A stretch of 64,000 nt of DNA from Nautilus pompilius (lineage: Eukaryota; Mollusca; Cephalopoda; Nautilida; Nautilidae), in assembly GCA_018389105.1 (NCBI GenBank), contig JACATO010001086.1, positions 124,001 through 188,000 on the forward strand, written 5' to 3'. How positions within the stretch are numbered: position 1 is the first letter of the stretch; each line of letters begins with the position of its first letter. Shown here piece after piece: positions 22,763 to 35,111 of this stretch. The translations under genes were made by a program, and so were the position numbers. The notes under the pieces are model-generated. The model did no database searches. It was not told the DNA's origin and saw only the letters and a list, made by a program, of their open reading frames with translations.

Positions 22763-24429
22763 TAGAGGTAAACTATGACTTAACGAAACGATCTTGGCTG
22801 GCATTACATCGTGAGTTATCCCAGAATCAGATACTCTGTCGATTACTAAAACAATACATATATCTATAAATCCTATATTATTAAAACAAAAAAGAAATTA
22901 ACTGAAAAATTCTTTTGCAAGGCAGTTACTTTCGGATCATCCGTGTTTATTTAACTTGTTTCTGTATTTTTGTCTATCACTTGATAAATGCTCTGCATTT
23001 TCAGCTAGATTTTCTGCAAGCAACCAGACAGCGGATCTGCAATCTTTCTAAATAGAATTCTAGTGACGAGCGAAAAATAAGAAGAAGAAAAAACCCGACC
23101 CAAACCCAAATTAGCTGGCAAAGTTTTAGTCTTGGAGAGGAGCGGCTTGAGAAAGGGTTTCCCACGCAAACGAGCAGGAGAGAGAGAGCCCCTCAAACGA
23201 CAGTGGAAGTTCGACGATCCGAGACGAGGCAGGTGCGTGGGCTGGGGAAATACGTCGACTGGCTTAAACAGACCGTGAACAGTCGCCAAGACTTTCGCTC
23301 TCCGTCTGGAGCCCGTAAACAAGTCACGATGCTAAAAATACCTGGAGTGCTGAGCTTGTGAAAAAGGGGGAAAAAATGATAAAACGATTATACAGTAGAG
23401 GTGTAAATACGTCTTTGTAGAACGCCAGACATGTGACCTGAATTGTCAGGCTGGCTGATTGCACGCGCGATAACGACAAGGCAAAGCCCAGTTCTATACA
23501 CACCAATCTGTGGAATGCTGTGTGTCGGGCTATAAAGAAAAAGATCAAAACCTGTTTTGTATTGTGAAGATCTTTCTGCACCTGTTTCTTTAAAAGTATA
23601 AATGATCACTTTCTCTTATGTTAACCTTCGTCATTTCCAGTTGCAAGCTGTTTTTTTTTTTTATTGTGAGAAAAATTAACTACTGTATTAATTAGTTTGG
23701 AAGGGTAATACTTAAACATGGCCAAGGATCTGACACCCCACTCACAAAATAGATAATAAAAGAAAGAAGATTAATATGGAACCCATTAGTTTCGTCGGAA
23801 TTTTTTAAAAAATAAAATTAATTAAATTTTTTTTTTTTTTAAAGATTTTAAATTAGATTAATATCTTATGAACCAGGCCAATTCAGGGGAGTGAATCCTA
23901 GATAACACGTGACATGTTTTCCCGTTCTACTCTTTAATACTTCCATAAAATAATTTTGAAATCGACGAAACCAATGGTGACGGAACAGTGTACACGAAAA
24001 CACGGTTTTGTTTTACTTTGTGGTCCGGAGTTAAAGACCGAACGTTTGTATTTTGGCGACGTGACCTGGACAGGGGGCGCCACTCGCCAGCCAGAGCGGA
24101 CGTGGTGGGGACTGGGGATCATCACGTCTTCACGTCTGCGAGGGCCAAGGCTCTGGGTTTGTAAGCATTGCAAGTTATCTTTGATCTTGTGCTGTACATG
24201 CACATAATATAAAGATATGCTCGAGTGGGAATGTGGGTAGGGTGAGGACAGGAATGTAATTACGCTGGTGACTTTATGATGAAAATTTGGGTATGTGGGT
24301 GATAGGAGGGGGAGAGGGTTAATAAGCGTGCGGCTGAGGAATAGCGGAGGTGTGGGTGTGTGATCTATTCAGGATTGCAATAACTTTTTTACTATAAATT
24401 TTATATTAAAAAATCGTTTTTTTTTTTTG
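22763..24429. other. AT-rich DNA with GC-richer patches; no gene
   Basis: GC-richer patches at about 23,080-23,330 and 24,050-24,160 give short open frames without domains. The 5' end of the hAT element to the right may start somewhere here, but no terminal repeat matching its 3' end was found. Confidence 0.4.
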
Positions 24430-26411
24430 GTTCCAGAACAAAAAAGAAGTGTAGGCAATATGGTGTGGAATATCTGAAATATGGATTTATACCAGCACCG
24501 AATAACCAACAGCAACCAGTGTGTGCCTATTGTGCGAGAGATGAAGCCATGAAACCTTCCAGGCTCCTTGAACATCACTCTGATAAAGCTGACAAAAACT
24601 TAGCATGTCTTCAGTCACTTCGAGAAAACCTCAGGAAATGTGTCTGCTAGCTCTTCACAACAGACCAGTGATGGTCTGCGTACAACAGTTCTTTGCTGAT
24701 TGCTAGATCTGGTAGGCCTCGTACAATCGGAGAAGAGCTTATTCTGCCAGCAGTAAGAGAGGTTCTGCTTACAGTTTTACACAAGTCACCTGACCAAATT
24801 ATTAAAGCTGTTCCTCTCGGTGATAACTCTGTTCAGAGGAGGGTGGATGAAATGGCTGAAAACATTGAAGACGCGTTGTGCAGCATGCTTAGGACAACAG
24901 AATTTGGCTTACAGTTAGATGAGTCCACTCTGCCAGGCAATGGATCTTTGCTTCTTGCTTATGTCCGCTTCGTCAAAGATGGAAGTTCGGTTCAAGAGCT
25001 GCCACTTTCAAGACAACTAGAAACAGATACAAAAGGGGGAGTCGATATTTCGTGTTGTTGAGAAATTTCTCAAAGACAGAGACATCCCGCTTACCAACAT
25101 TCTTGCTTGTGCAACAGACGAGGCACCATTGATGACAAGTCGTCATCGCGGCTTCTCCGCTTTCTTGAAAAGAGCTGTACCTGGTGTGTTTACGGTGCAT
25201 TGTGTAATCCACAGGTAACATCTGGTCACAGAAAACCTAAATGATCGACATCACAAATCATTAAGCACTGTTATCACAGCGATAAATAAAATCAAAGCAC
25301 ATGCCCTCAATTCCCGACTGTTTCGACAGCTCATCACTGAGAATGATGAAGATTTTAGACGTTTGCTCTTGCACACAGAAATTAGATGGCTGTCAAAGGG
25401 AAACTACCTGAGACGCTTCCATTCACTTTTTGAAACAGTTGTAGAATCCTTTCAAGACTCCAATGCTTTTCACAGTAATGAACTGAGAAACACCAAGCAT
25501 GGCATTGCTTACTTGTCAAATGTATTCACAAAGTTCAACGAAGTCAATTTGCAACTGCAAGGAAATGAGGTTAACCCTACCAAAGTCAAATCAGCCTTCT
25601 CCGCGTTTCTGTCCAAGTTACGCTTATTCAAACGTAACATATCCCGTCGTGAGCTCTTCCAGTTTCCGAGCCTCTCTGAATTGGAGGAGGAGAAGAGGAT
25701 ACCGGATGAAGACCTTCAAGTGTATAGTGCACACTGGATGAACTATACAGAGACATGTCAGACAGATTTCAGGATCTTCTTTTGCTTCAAATACCAGATT
25801 GGGTGATCAATCCATCCCTAGATATCAGCAATGAGGAAATAGGAATTGTGGTAGAAAAACTGATTTCGATCCAAAATGACAATGAGATGAAGCCAAAGTT
25901 CAAAAAATCATATCAAGACTTTTGGTTACAGGAAAACATTTCTGAACACTACCCTGCACCGTGGAATAAAGTTAAGATGTACTTTATTGCCTTTCCAACA
26001 TCTATTTAGTAGATCGCGGCTTCAGTGCAGTCGCCCAGCTTCTTTCCAAGCAAAGTAACAGACTGAAAATTACTGAACGCGGGGATCTAAGACTTCTTCT
26101 TAGTGTCTTTCAGCCTGATGTTGAGATGCTGATATCCCTGCACCAAGCACATCCATCCCATTAAAAGTTGAGAGAACAATGCAGTAGGTGGGCTACAAAT
26201 GTACTCTTTCATATTGATAAATAATGGGTTTACTAGATTGTTTTAGTTGTGAAATACATACTCTTGTTTATAGTATTAGATCGGCAGTCGCTGTTTTGAA
26301 TTTTCAGTAGACTTCATACCAAGAAGGTGGTGTGTGTTTGTACGCGTGGGGGCGCTAGTGATGTGGCCTGGGAGCCAAGGGGGCGGCTTCCTGAAAAAGT
26401 TTGGGAACCAC
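24430..26411 (+). mobile_element. hAT DNA transposon, ZBED5/SCAND3 type, broken
   Basis: Pieces of one transposase run in order on the plus strand. A BED-like zinc finger (PVCAYCARDEAMKPSRLLEHH) lies at 24,510-24,580. LQLDESTLPG is at about 24,910, LACATDEAPLMTSRHRGFSAF near 25,110-25,170, and LLLHTEIRWLSKGNYLRR near 25,370-25,415. The hAT C-terminal part follows to about 26,160. The frame changes near 25,040, a stop falls near 25,215, and further changes occur near 25,760 and 26,005, so it is dead. The 3' end is a hAT-like terminal sequence at 26,370-26,411 that reads CAGTGGTTCCCAAACTTTTT on the minus strand. No partner 5' end was found. An alternative is a domesticated ZBED gene, but the breaks argue against it. 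Confidence 0.88.
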
Positions 26412-27580
26412 TGATTTATGGAAAAGTTTCATTATTTTTAAAAGAAAAAAAAATATGTTTACATTACATAATCTGTATAATAAAAAAAATAATATAGAAA
26501 CCTAAATTATCTGTCGGTATAGAGATAACAGACATACATCGAGTGATTACTTTTAATCAGACTTCTTATTTCGAATCCTATAATAAATTAAGTATCGATG
26601 CGAATTAAGGGTACAAATGATTCTGAAAAGAAAAAGATTATATGATAAATAACTTTGCTGTAAATCAATATAAAATTTACGAAAAGGAAAGTCGTAAGAC
26701 ATTTAACTGACCAGTTTAATAGAAGTGCATGTCAATAAAATCAATCCGGCTACACTAATATTATTAATGAAAGCCTCTATTTTTATTACATGTGGATAAT
26801 AAAGTAGCCAATTTTAACAAACCCTTTTAGTTACAAATTTACATTTTAGATTATTCAGAATATTTAATGCATACTTTTTGCTTAATTTATAAAATTAAAA
26901 ATAAAGAATAGTGAATTATTAATTTCAGATACGTATTCTCTCTGCTATCACATAAAAACAAAAGTTGTATATATACATATATGCACGAAGATGTGAAAGA
27001 TGATGCAGATCTCAATGGCATTTCTGCTTATTCGGCGGTGTACCACCATCCCTTTAAAATAAAAAGACAGTTAATAAGTTGTAAAAACGATGAAGGTTTA
27101 ATATTTAATAGAAATAATAGATGAACCTTGCAGACATAAATTCCAAATGTATGCAATAGATCTTGAATCAAAGATTTATAAAAGGATAAAAATAATCTGT
27201 ATTAGAAAATGAATTAAAACTGCAAAAATATGTGGATACTTATATAATACGGAACAAAGATCGAAAAGCATAATGTTTATATAATAAATGTCACTATATT
27301 TGCATTATCTCTTTTTCACAGTCAGTTGTATCTACTAGGATGGTATTTCTCGTAGGCAGAAAGTATTGGAGTGGCCGCATTCCTGAAATCCATATTTCTC
27401 GGCGACACAAAACACCTTCGATGTCAGGGAGTCAGCCCCGCTCTGTGATCCGTGATGTATATGTTTAAAAAGTACTAGGGAGTCTGCTTTACATAATGCG
27501 TACACTGTTAGCTCTTTAATGCCTTGAAGACTCTAGTTTCGAGGCTTAATTATCAAACATTTTTTTGTGTTGTCTAACTT
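26412..27580. other. AT-rich DNA, nothing identified
   Basis: Very AT-rich with no open frame of interest. A small less AT-rich patch at 27,310-27,460 has no recognisable content. Confidence 0.5.
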
Positions 27581-27835
27581 TGCCGAGCACAGGTGTTTGA
27601 AGTATTTATTGTATGACCGTGTAGTTGGAAAATACAAATTAAAGTTGGCTAATTGCAGAGAAATTACAGGTGATGGCGCAGCAAATATTACAGGTAGAAA
27701 TAGCAGAGTTGTGAGAAAAATATCTGAGGCAGCTGGTGGTGCTATTGCTTAGATTCGCTGCGAAGCTTTGGCGTCCAAAGGGATTTCATCTGATCTTGTA
27801 GCAGAGCTGAAATAGTTACAGATGTTAGTTTTATT
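27580..27835 (+). mobile_element. hAT transposase fragment (ZBED5-like)
   Basis: The plus strand reads CREITGDGAANITGRNSRVV, then EALASKGISSDLVAELK after a stop. This matches the hAT catalytic-domain motif usually seen as CTDGAAAMTGRNSGVV, followed by the HREALASK-type stretch. Only this segment is recognisable. It is a separate insertion from the fuller hAT copy upstream, which carries the variant CATDEAPLMTSRHRGF at the same place. Confidence 0.65.
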
Positions 27836-30560
27836 TTAAAAAGCTAAAAGAACCGCAGCCGTTACGCTTAGAAATGGGAGAGGAGCCTATTTATTTACTG
27901 TTTATCGAGGTACAGCGGCAGTCACAATGCAGGGTGATTTTCAGGTTGTATAGCCTCAGGAAGGAGATTTATATTTTTTTTCTGGCAGAAAAGAGCGATT
28001 AATATCTGGAAAATTCTACGACGACAGATGATTAGTGAAGTCCACATATTTTAACTGGCGTTTCTTAAATTCTAAAATAACCAAAATTCTTGAAATTACG
28101 AGGGAAAGGCGATGTGAACAGGCATTTGGAAACTTAGTAAAACTGTGGCGAGAACGTGCGGTAGTGGCTACTTCCGAGCATAAAGGATCTGAAAATGGTC
28201 CTTTTGAAAAAAAAGGGGCGTGGGCTGTTGCAACTCGCTCGTGATAGCGCAACGCCTCAAGCGATTACGTTCGGCCTCGTTTTGGATCGGTGTTCTGTCG
28301 TTGACAAAAGCCTACAGGTGCGCGCTGAGATAATCGACTCTGACAAGGTTAAAAGCAAGAGGAAGAAACCGATTCGCCGACCCTGCCCCTGATATGTGCG
28401 TAACACTTTCATCTTGCCATCGAGATTGGAACGGGATATAAGCAACAGGCAGGCCCATCCACTCGTCAAGCTAAGAGAGTGAAACTCAGCCTGATCTTTA
28501 ATGCACTGTATTAATACAGTAGTTGTAAAGCCCTTTTATGCAACGCCGGTCTAAATTTAGATATCACTTGAAGCGAGGTGACTAAAGCTAGCCTGCCAAC
28601 TTTACCGACATTCTGGACAGGGTTAATCCAGTAACACTAGCAAGATGTGTTTGTATTTCGTAAACCTCGCTCATAAACTGTTCCCAGTATTTTTTTTTCT
28701 CTGTTTAATTTTTCTAATTTAAATGTCTAGAGACAGCGTGATTAATCTTTGTGACTAAATATTTCATCAGTCCAATTTTAGGTATCCTTTATCAAAACGT
28801 ACATATTTATTCGTACTAAATCATAAACTTTAAATCGATGTTCCCTTTCTTTCTTTTTTCTCTACTCATCTACTTCTTTTCGTTATTTGTAAAATTCCTT
28901 CTTTTAGGAACTTACAAACAAATCTGTTTTTTTGCTGTAATACTCATTGGTCAATATATCTACACTGTTTATCGAATTACTATTATTATTTTACAATTTT
29001 AAAATTCTATTAAAGTTTACAACTACTGCTGTCTCTTATTTATATGCATGGTAAAGATTTATTCCGTCTAGAAAAGATTTTTAAAAGTCATTTAACAAAT
29101 TCACTTCACATACTGATCCATAATTTATTTGGTTTTCTACCGGACTATTTAGATGAATGCATACATGCTTATATCAAAGATTTTCTAGTATTATTATTTT
29201 ATAAGAACAATCCGTACATACCTAGGAAATACATTTATTATATTTAACTTTATTCTCAGGTCAAATACACCAGTTTCACGGTACTTTTTCTTAACTCTTC
29301 ACCAGAAAGCAGATAGATGCTTTCACGTTGTTTTTGGCTTAAGTCTTTATTTGAACAGCAACTGAGACCACTACTGCCATCTGTAGAACAGATATTTTAC
29401 TCTTCATTGCAGTATTAATTAAATTTTTTATAATTTTGTTATTTTAAACTAAGATTGTGAATATTATTAAGGTAGTAAATTATATCTATATCAGCTTTTT
29501 GTCTCCTACTAGTACCAAAAATAAGGCTGTCAGAATTCCCATCTTTATATGTTAAGTGAATCTATATTCATATATGTATCTAGCCTATTCTATTTCTTAA
29601 ATCTCCGTTTTGAAGTCATTAAATGGTTTTCTTGATAGTCTTGAGCTTATAGAAGTAAGGGAATGTGAAAGTAAACAAATTAAAGTAAATGGAGCGATTA
29701 AAACCTAGTAAGCGACTTTAAAACTATAAATGAATAGAATTTAAACTTATTAGGAAAATAAAATTAAACGTCCTATCTGTGTTTTTCCAAGATAAAGACG
29801 TGAACTGATTATAGGAGAAAGTGGGTGCGATAGAACACTGTGCTTATATCTATTTATGTTGTTAGATCCGGGTTTTTTTATATTATTCTAAATTATATTT
29901 TTTGAAAATCTTTCCATCAACCTGAATACGGATAATAGACAGTGATTAATTTATAGGTTTAATAAACAACAAATAATAAATGTTTTTGCAGATGAAAAAA
30001 AAAACAGTATAATAAAAATTTTTAATTCTGACCCCCTGAAATAACAGGCAAAGAAACAAAACCGACAAATCACACTTCTGATCTCAAAGAGATTCATCAA
30101 AATGTTTTTCTTTAATTCTTTTATTATTGGTAGCCTTATGCATCAAACAAGTGAATCATTTATACCAAAGGAAAGCATAATAGCATTCATTGACAAATTT
30201 TATATTTTATCGAATTATCACAAGTTAGCCAAACCATCAAAAAGAATTCAAACATTATTATCCTCTTTTCCTCATCTGAAAAACCTTCAAAATATTTCGG
30301 TTAACTAACTTAGTAAAAAAATATGATTTTTGATGAATTTAAATATTTTAAAGAAAGTGATGGAAAATTAGGGCTAGCAGTTACAAACAAAACATAATAA
30401 ATATTATGAAAGATTTCGTTTAAAGTTTGATAAATTCTAGTATTTCATAACGACCCTGTAAGACGTTTCGCAGGTTGGAAGCTTTGGTAACATCGTTAAA
30501 TGATATTTTGGGACACTAAAACATAAACGAAAGACATGTTAAAATTAAGAATTTGATCTG
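27836..30560. other. AT-rich DNA, no gene identified
   Basis: A GC-richer patch at 28,090-28,480 carries overlapping short frames on both strands with no domain. The remainder to 30,560 is very AT-rich with only short frames. Confidence 0.4.
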
Positions 30561-30569
30561 ATACGTAAA

Positions 30570-33020
30570 GAAATGAAAGAAATAATTTTAATGAATAAAT
30601 ACGTCAGAAATATTTTTCATACTAATTCAACGAAATTATTTCAGGCGATTGTAAATACACACAAAACAGATGCTCAAAGTCTAAATATGGAACCTTCAAC
30701 ACCCAAAATATTAATCTTATATTTGTGTCACATTCTGTTCGTTTATCATTTTTTAGTCTTTTTGGATAGCCGACAACACAGGAGTAAATGTAGATGCTGC
30801 CAATTATTTGGCATCTAAATATGATTTGTCTGCATTTGCTCTACAACACTAAGCTATTGGAGGTAGTGCTATAAATATTACTGCAGATAGAAAACCTTAT
30901 GATTATTTTAAAGATAAACCAAAAACAGTAAACGATAATTCTTAAAATTTTATCATTGAAATTCTAGCAACTGAAATATTAAATCTTTTACTCAAGATGT
31001 AAATACTTTAATTGTGAGATTGGTAACTAAAAACATAGAGAAAAGTCGTAAACATTTTAAAAACAAATAGAAATGGAAAAATTATTTCAGAAAATCAGCT
31101 TAGTTCAATATAAAATTAAAAAACTGATGTTGTTTGAAGATATTTTAAAAGCTGATAATATAAAAATAATTATATTTGTATTTCTTTAGTAAGATCAAAG
31201 ATTATAGGTAGTAATAAACTGAAACATACTCTATCCAGATTAAGTCACAACCATAAAAGGATTGGTAACGCTATTCGAATGATTTTAGTATGTAGTAGAG
31301 ATTGAATCAATGTTGGAAATTAGTATAAAGACACGAGTTACGCAGCTTCAAATAATAATATAATATAAAGCAAGACATGATCGGATAATAGAAAAATTGA
31401 ATCCAAATGGTGGCATTAGATTCTATCTTCCCCAAACCCACATTTTGGGGGAGGGTTTACAAAATACGAAACAATGGTGCATAGAATAAAAATCAAAATT
31501 GCTTTGACAAAAAAGGGAAATAAATAATGATAAAATTTATAAAGCAAACAGAATGGCGTTGAAAAAAAAATCTTTTTCAACATAACGTTATGATGAGCAG
31601 CAACTACCATTTGTTAAAATGTTTGAGAGCGAATGACTTTATAATATTGGTTATGTTGATGAATAATGGAAATAGTTTTCACTTCCAGAAAGTACTAATT
31701 TTGGTTTAAAGTTGACTATTTCAATAGGAACCGTAGATTGTTACGATTTAGAACTAATAAAGATAATAACCAAGAAGCAAATTCTTTTATGTTCAATAAC
31801 TGTTTAATTGCCAACGCTTATGCTCTCCTAAAGACTGATAAGTATAATGCACGCGATCTAAATCTATGTTTTAGAAGAAATCAAATTTGTAGAACTTATT
31901 TTGAAATTGTAGACTTAAAACATAAGTTACATGGAACAGTTGATATGGTTTCCGGTAATTAAGGTAATCTTGAGTTTTAAAAACGTTACGTTCTGATAGT
32001 TTTTGTTAAGTAGACAATCAGAGGCTAAAAATAGCTTAGATAATGTAAATCTTAAGGTTCTGCAAATAGCCAGGCCGTTGTAGTTGTTTTGTCAGATAGA
32101 AATATAAATGTACAATCATATGGTAAGTATGGTTAGTAGCAAATTAAACACTCTATTTTAACGTTTATTTATATAAAAATTGTTAAATAAATTGATAAAT
32201 ACATTTTTCATGGGCTTTCATTAAGTAAAAGTCAAAAGTGACAATATATCCTGAGAGATCAGGGTTAAAAGTTCTGAGTGATTTTCAAAACGGATTTTTC
32301 GGCCTGTTAGTTAAAGATGTTCTGTAATATAAAAGTTCTTAGAGTAAATGCCCCCCTGTCATTACTTTAGTAGAAAGGGAAGATGAAAGTTGGCAGCAAA
32401 GTCGTTGAACGACCGCACTGTTGGGATGATTTCGCGATATACGTGAATTTTTTCCAAAAGAAAAAAGGAGATAAAACATTTCCCGTGCATTTAAAGACAT
32501 GAAAATCCACAGAAAGTCGCATCTGCGGATACCCGTGAAAGAACAGCTTTTTAAAGTAAACCAGAAAAAAAGGAGGGGTAGCCTTTATGTGAGTTCAAGT
32601 GGTAACGTGTATCCAACATTGAAACACCTCGTTTTTACCTGCCGTATCGATGGAAGTACTAAACCAGGTTTCGGGACTTGTAGACTGACCAACGGAGAAA
32701 AGTTGGTGTTGCAAGGAAAGGTAACAGTACCTTTACTCAAAAGTGGTAAGTTTAGCACTCGTTGAGAGATTATCTGACACAGAAAGCAACGCTAGATACG
32801 AAAGGAAACTGTCCACCATTTGATGTGAAATCATGTTGAAAATTTGTTTTCTATATTATCCTAGAAAGCGGTTATTAGTTCATTTAATAATCGATATCTG
32901 GTCGGAAGATTTAGTTGCTATACGAACTTTTCTAAAAGGTAAAAGGCTATATGTTAAACGTGATAATTTCATTTTTAAAATATGCGTGGAGTGTCCCTTT
33001 AAAAGACTTCATCGAAGCAT
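30570..33020 (+). other. Degenerate coding-like region, family not identified (fossil)
   Basis: Several separate stretches on the plus strand have protein-like composition (around 30,740-31,070, 31,560-31,960, 32,500-32,760 and 32,830-33,020). They look like the remains of one or more larger elements. I see no reverse transcriptase, integrase, capsid, polymerase or transposase motif I can name. A mobile or virus-like origin is possible and unproven. It is clearly broken, and its AT-richness and decay suggest it is old. Confidence 0.25.
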
Positions 33021-33226
33021 TTAGCTATTTATTTAAACAGCCCAACAGAAAATCAAATAAACTGTGAACTGATATAGAAAATAAATTCATTAGCATAACT
33101 TAAAAGAAAATATTTTAAAGAAAATAACCTTTCTAAAATACAACCGTATCATTCCTATAAGAAATTTAGTTGTAGTAGAAAGGTTTTGAAATAAAACCAA
33201 ACAATAACACGTGGAAACCAGTCCCT

Positions 33227-33228
<2 letters not shown>

Positions 33229-33320
<92 letters not shown>
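33229..33320 (+). repeat. (GT)n microsatellite
   Basis: About 45 uninterrupted GT units, ending in a G run. It yields spurious Thr-His open frames on the minus strand. Confidence 0.98.
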
Positions 33321-33501
33321 GGGGGGTCCTTTCGCTCCTTGGCGTAAATTAAAATGCTGCTGTTTTCTTTTGAAAAACAACCAGTGAAGTTTTGTTCTAG
33401 AATTTTCATTTTTCAAAAAAACTTGTAACTTAAGGATTGGGACCCCGAAAAATAGCTGATTGGACACATCAGGAATGAAATATAAATTTTATCCATACTT
33501 A

Positions 33502-35109
33502 CAGTGGTGTGCAAAAGTCTTGCATGAAAATGACTGGACTTAGAAAATGGATTCTTATTTTGTAGAAATTAGTAACTATTGTATGTTTTCTGTTTTAATT
33601 GGAAGGTATCGGTGTCTTTAAACGATTTATAACACTAAGATCCATTTTGTAAATGTACAGTCAAAATTTAAATATTAATAAAATAATTTGCATGAAATCG
33701 GCGAGTGCAAAAGTGTTGCATAAACTACAAAAAAATTAGAATATATATTTTGTGCAATAATAGTTTAGGATAATAGAATATAAATATGAAAAACTGTCAT
33801 TTTCCACTATTGTGAGTCATTTTTGTTCAATATAGTGATGCTGAGAGCCCGATATTTGACCCCCGAACAGCGGGCCACAATCGTTTGCATGAAATAAGAT
33901 GGTGAAACTGAGTGGATCATTGCGGATCGTATCGGTTGCAATCAGTCGACGATATCTCGCACCTTGAAACGTTGGAAAGCCGATGGGAGCCTAATTTCGA
34001 AACGCAGAGACGGCTCCACAGGATCGTCTGATCGCCCGCATGTCTAACTCGGACCGATTCCGCACTTCCACCGACATCCAGACCCCCTTGTCAAGGCACC
34101 ATGGGATCCAGTTGGCCTCGTGCACCATCAGACGGCGTTTGATCCATATGGGACTGTTCGGGCGATCGGCACAGAAGAAGCCGTTCATTAGTCTGGACAA
34201 CCGTCTAAAGCGACTGCAGTGGGCTCGCGACCATCTCCACTGGACCGTGGCCAAGTGGTCCCGAGTGTTGTTTTCCGACGGAACAAATTCGTGAGGGTCC
34301 ACTCGATGGATCGGGTGTACGTTCGGCGATTGGTGTTTGAGAAATACCATCCTAGTTGCAGTCGACCGACTCTGCAGGCAGAGGGAGATTCGGCCATGGT
34401 TTGGGGTTGTTTTCAATCGTCCGGTGTCGATCTGTTGCATCACGTGGAGGGTCGGATGAATGCTCATGACTATGCTAAGATCGTCTCGGACATTGTCGAA
34501 CCGTATAGGTGTGACCACATGCCTCTGACGGCCATCTATCAGCAGGACAACGCCCCCACCACACAGCTGGAAGTGTCAAGATCTTGATGGCAGAGTTTCG
34601 AGTCCCCTCCTCGACTGTCCGGCTCAAATCCCGGTTCTCAATCCCATCGTAAACAATTGGCACTCGATTAAACTCAGCGTTAGAGCCCAAAAAACCGATT
34701 TGAAACGGAAAATCGAGGAAGTCTGGTCGGAGTTCAGTAGTGACAATTGTCAGCGTTTGGTAGCCAGCGTGCCTCGTCGTTGTGAACAAGTTATCAAGAA
34801 TTTCGGATATTCTATTCATTATTGATAGATCTGATCACTTTCTGCATAATTGGAATTGGATCTGAATTGATTAGATAGCTGTCTAGATTTTATGCAACAC
34901 TTTTGCACAGGCTGATTTGATGCAAATGATTTTCTAAAAATTATAACTTTTCTTACAATGAAACAATTTGCTTGATATTGTTGGAATAGATGCACAACAG
35001 TAATATAGAAATACTTTGATGAACAAGATTTTATAACAACTGCTTTCGACAAATTGCGAGCTAATTTACAGGAAGAACTATTTTTATGCAAGGCTTTTGC
35101 ACACCGCTG
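33502..35109 (+). mobile_element. Tc1-like transposon with IR/DR ends, complete termini, dead transposase
   Basis: The ends are inverted: the outer 24 bases (CAGTGGTGTGCAAAAGTCTT... at 33502 and its complement ending at 35109) differ at two positions. TA lies directly outside on both sides (33500-33501 and 35110-35111). A 20-base perfect inner repeat, GTGCAAAAGTGTTGCATAAA, is at 33705-33724 and inverted at 34889-34908. Long IRs with two direct repeats are the Sleeping Beauty-type architecture. The transposase starts near 33841 (MLRARYLTPEQRATIV), with a helix-turn-helix (NQSTISRTLKRWKADGS) and DDE parts VLFSDGTNF-like at 34,270 and IYQQDNAP at 34,537. A stop near 33,898 and frame changes near 34,015, 34,287 and 34,560 kill it. 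Confidence 0.93.
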
Positions 35110-35111
35110 TA

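Noticed and set aside
22630-22869. Arg/Glu-rich open frame on the plus strand
   Set aside because: Translation of the GA satellite.
24973-25221. Minus-strand open frame opposite the hAT transposase
   Set aside because: Shadow of the plus-strand hAT coding sequence.
28016-28469. Overlapping 65-78 residue frames on both strands
   Set aside because: They are mutually antisense in a small GC-rich patch and no motif was recognised.
33090-33467. Thr-His repeat open frames on the minus strand
   Set aside because: Translation of the GT microsatellite.
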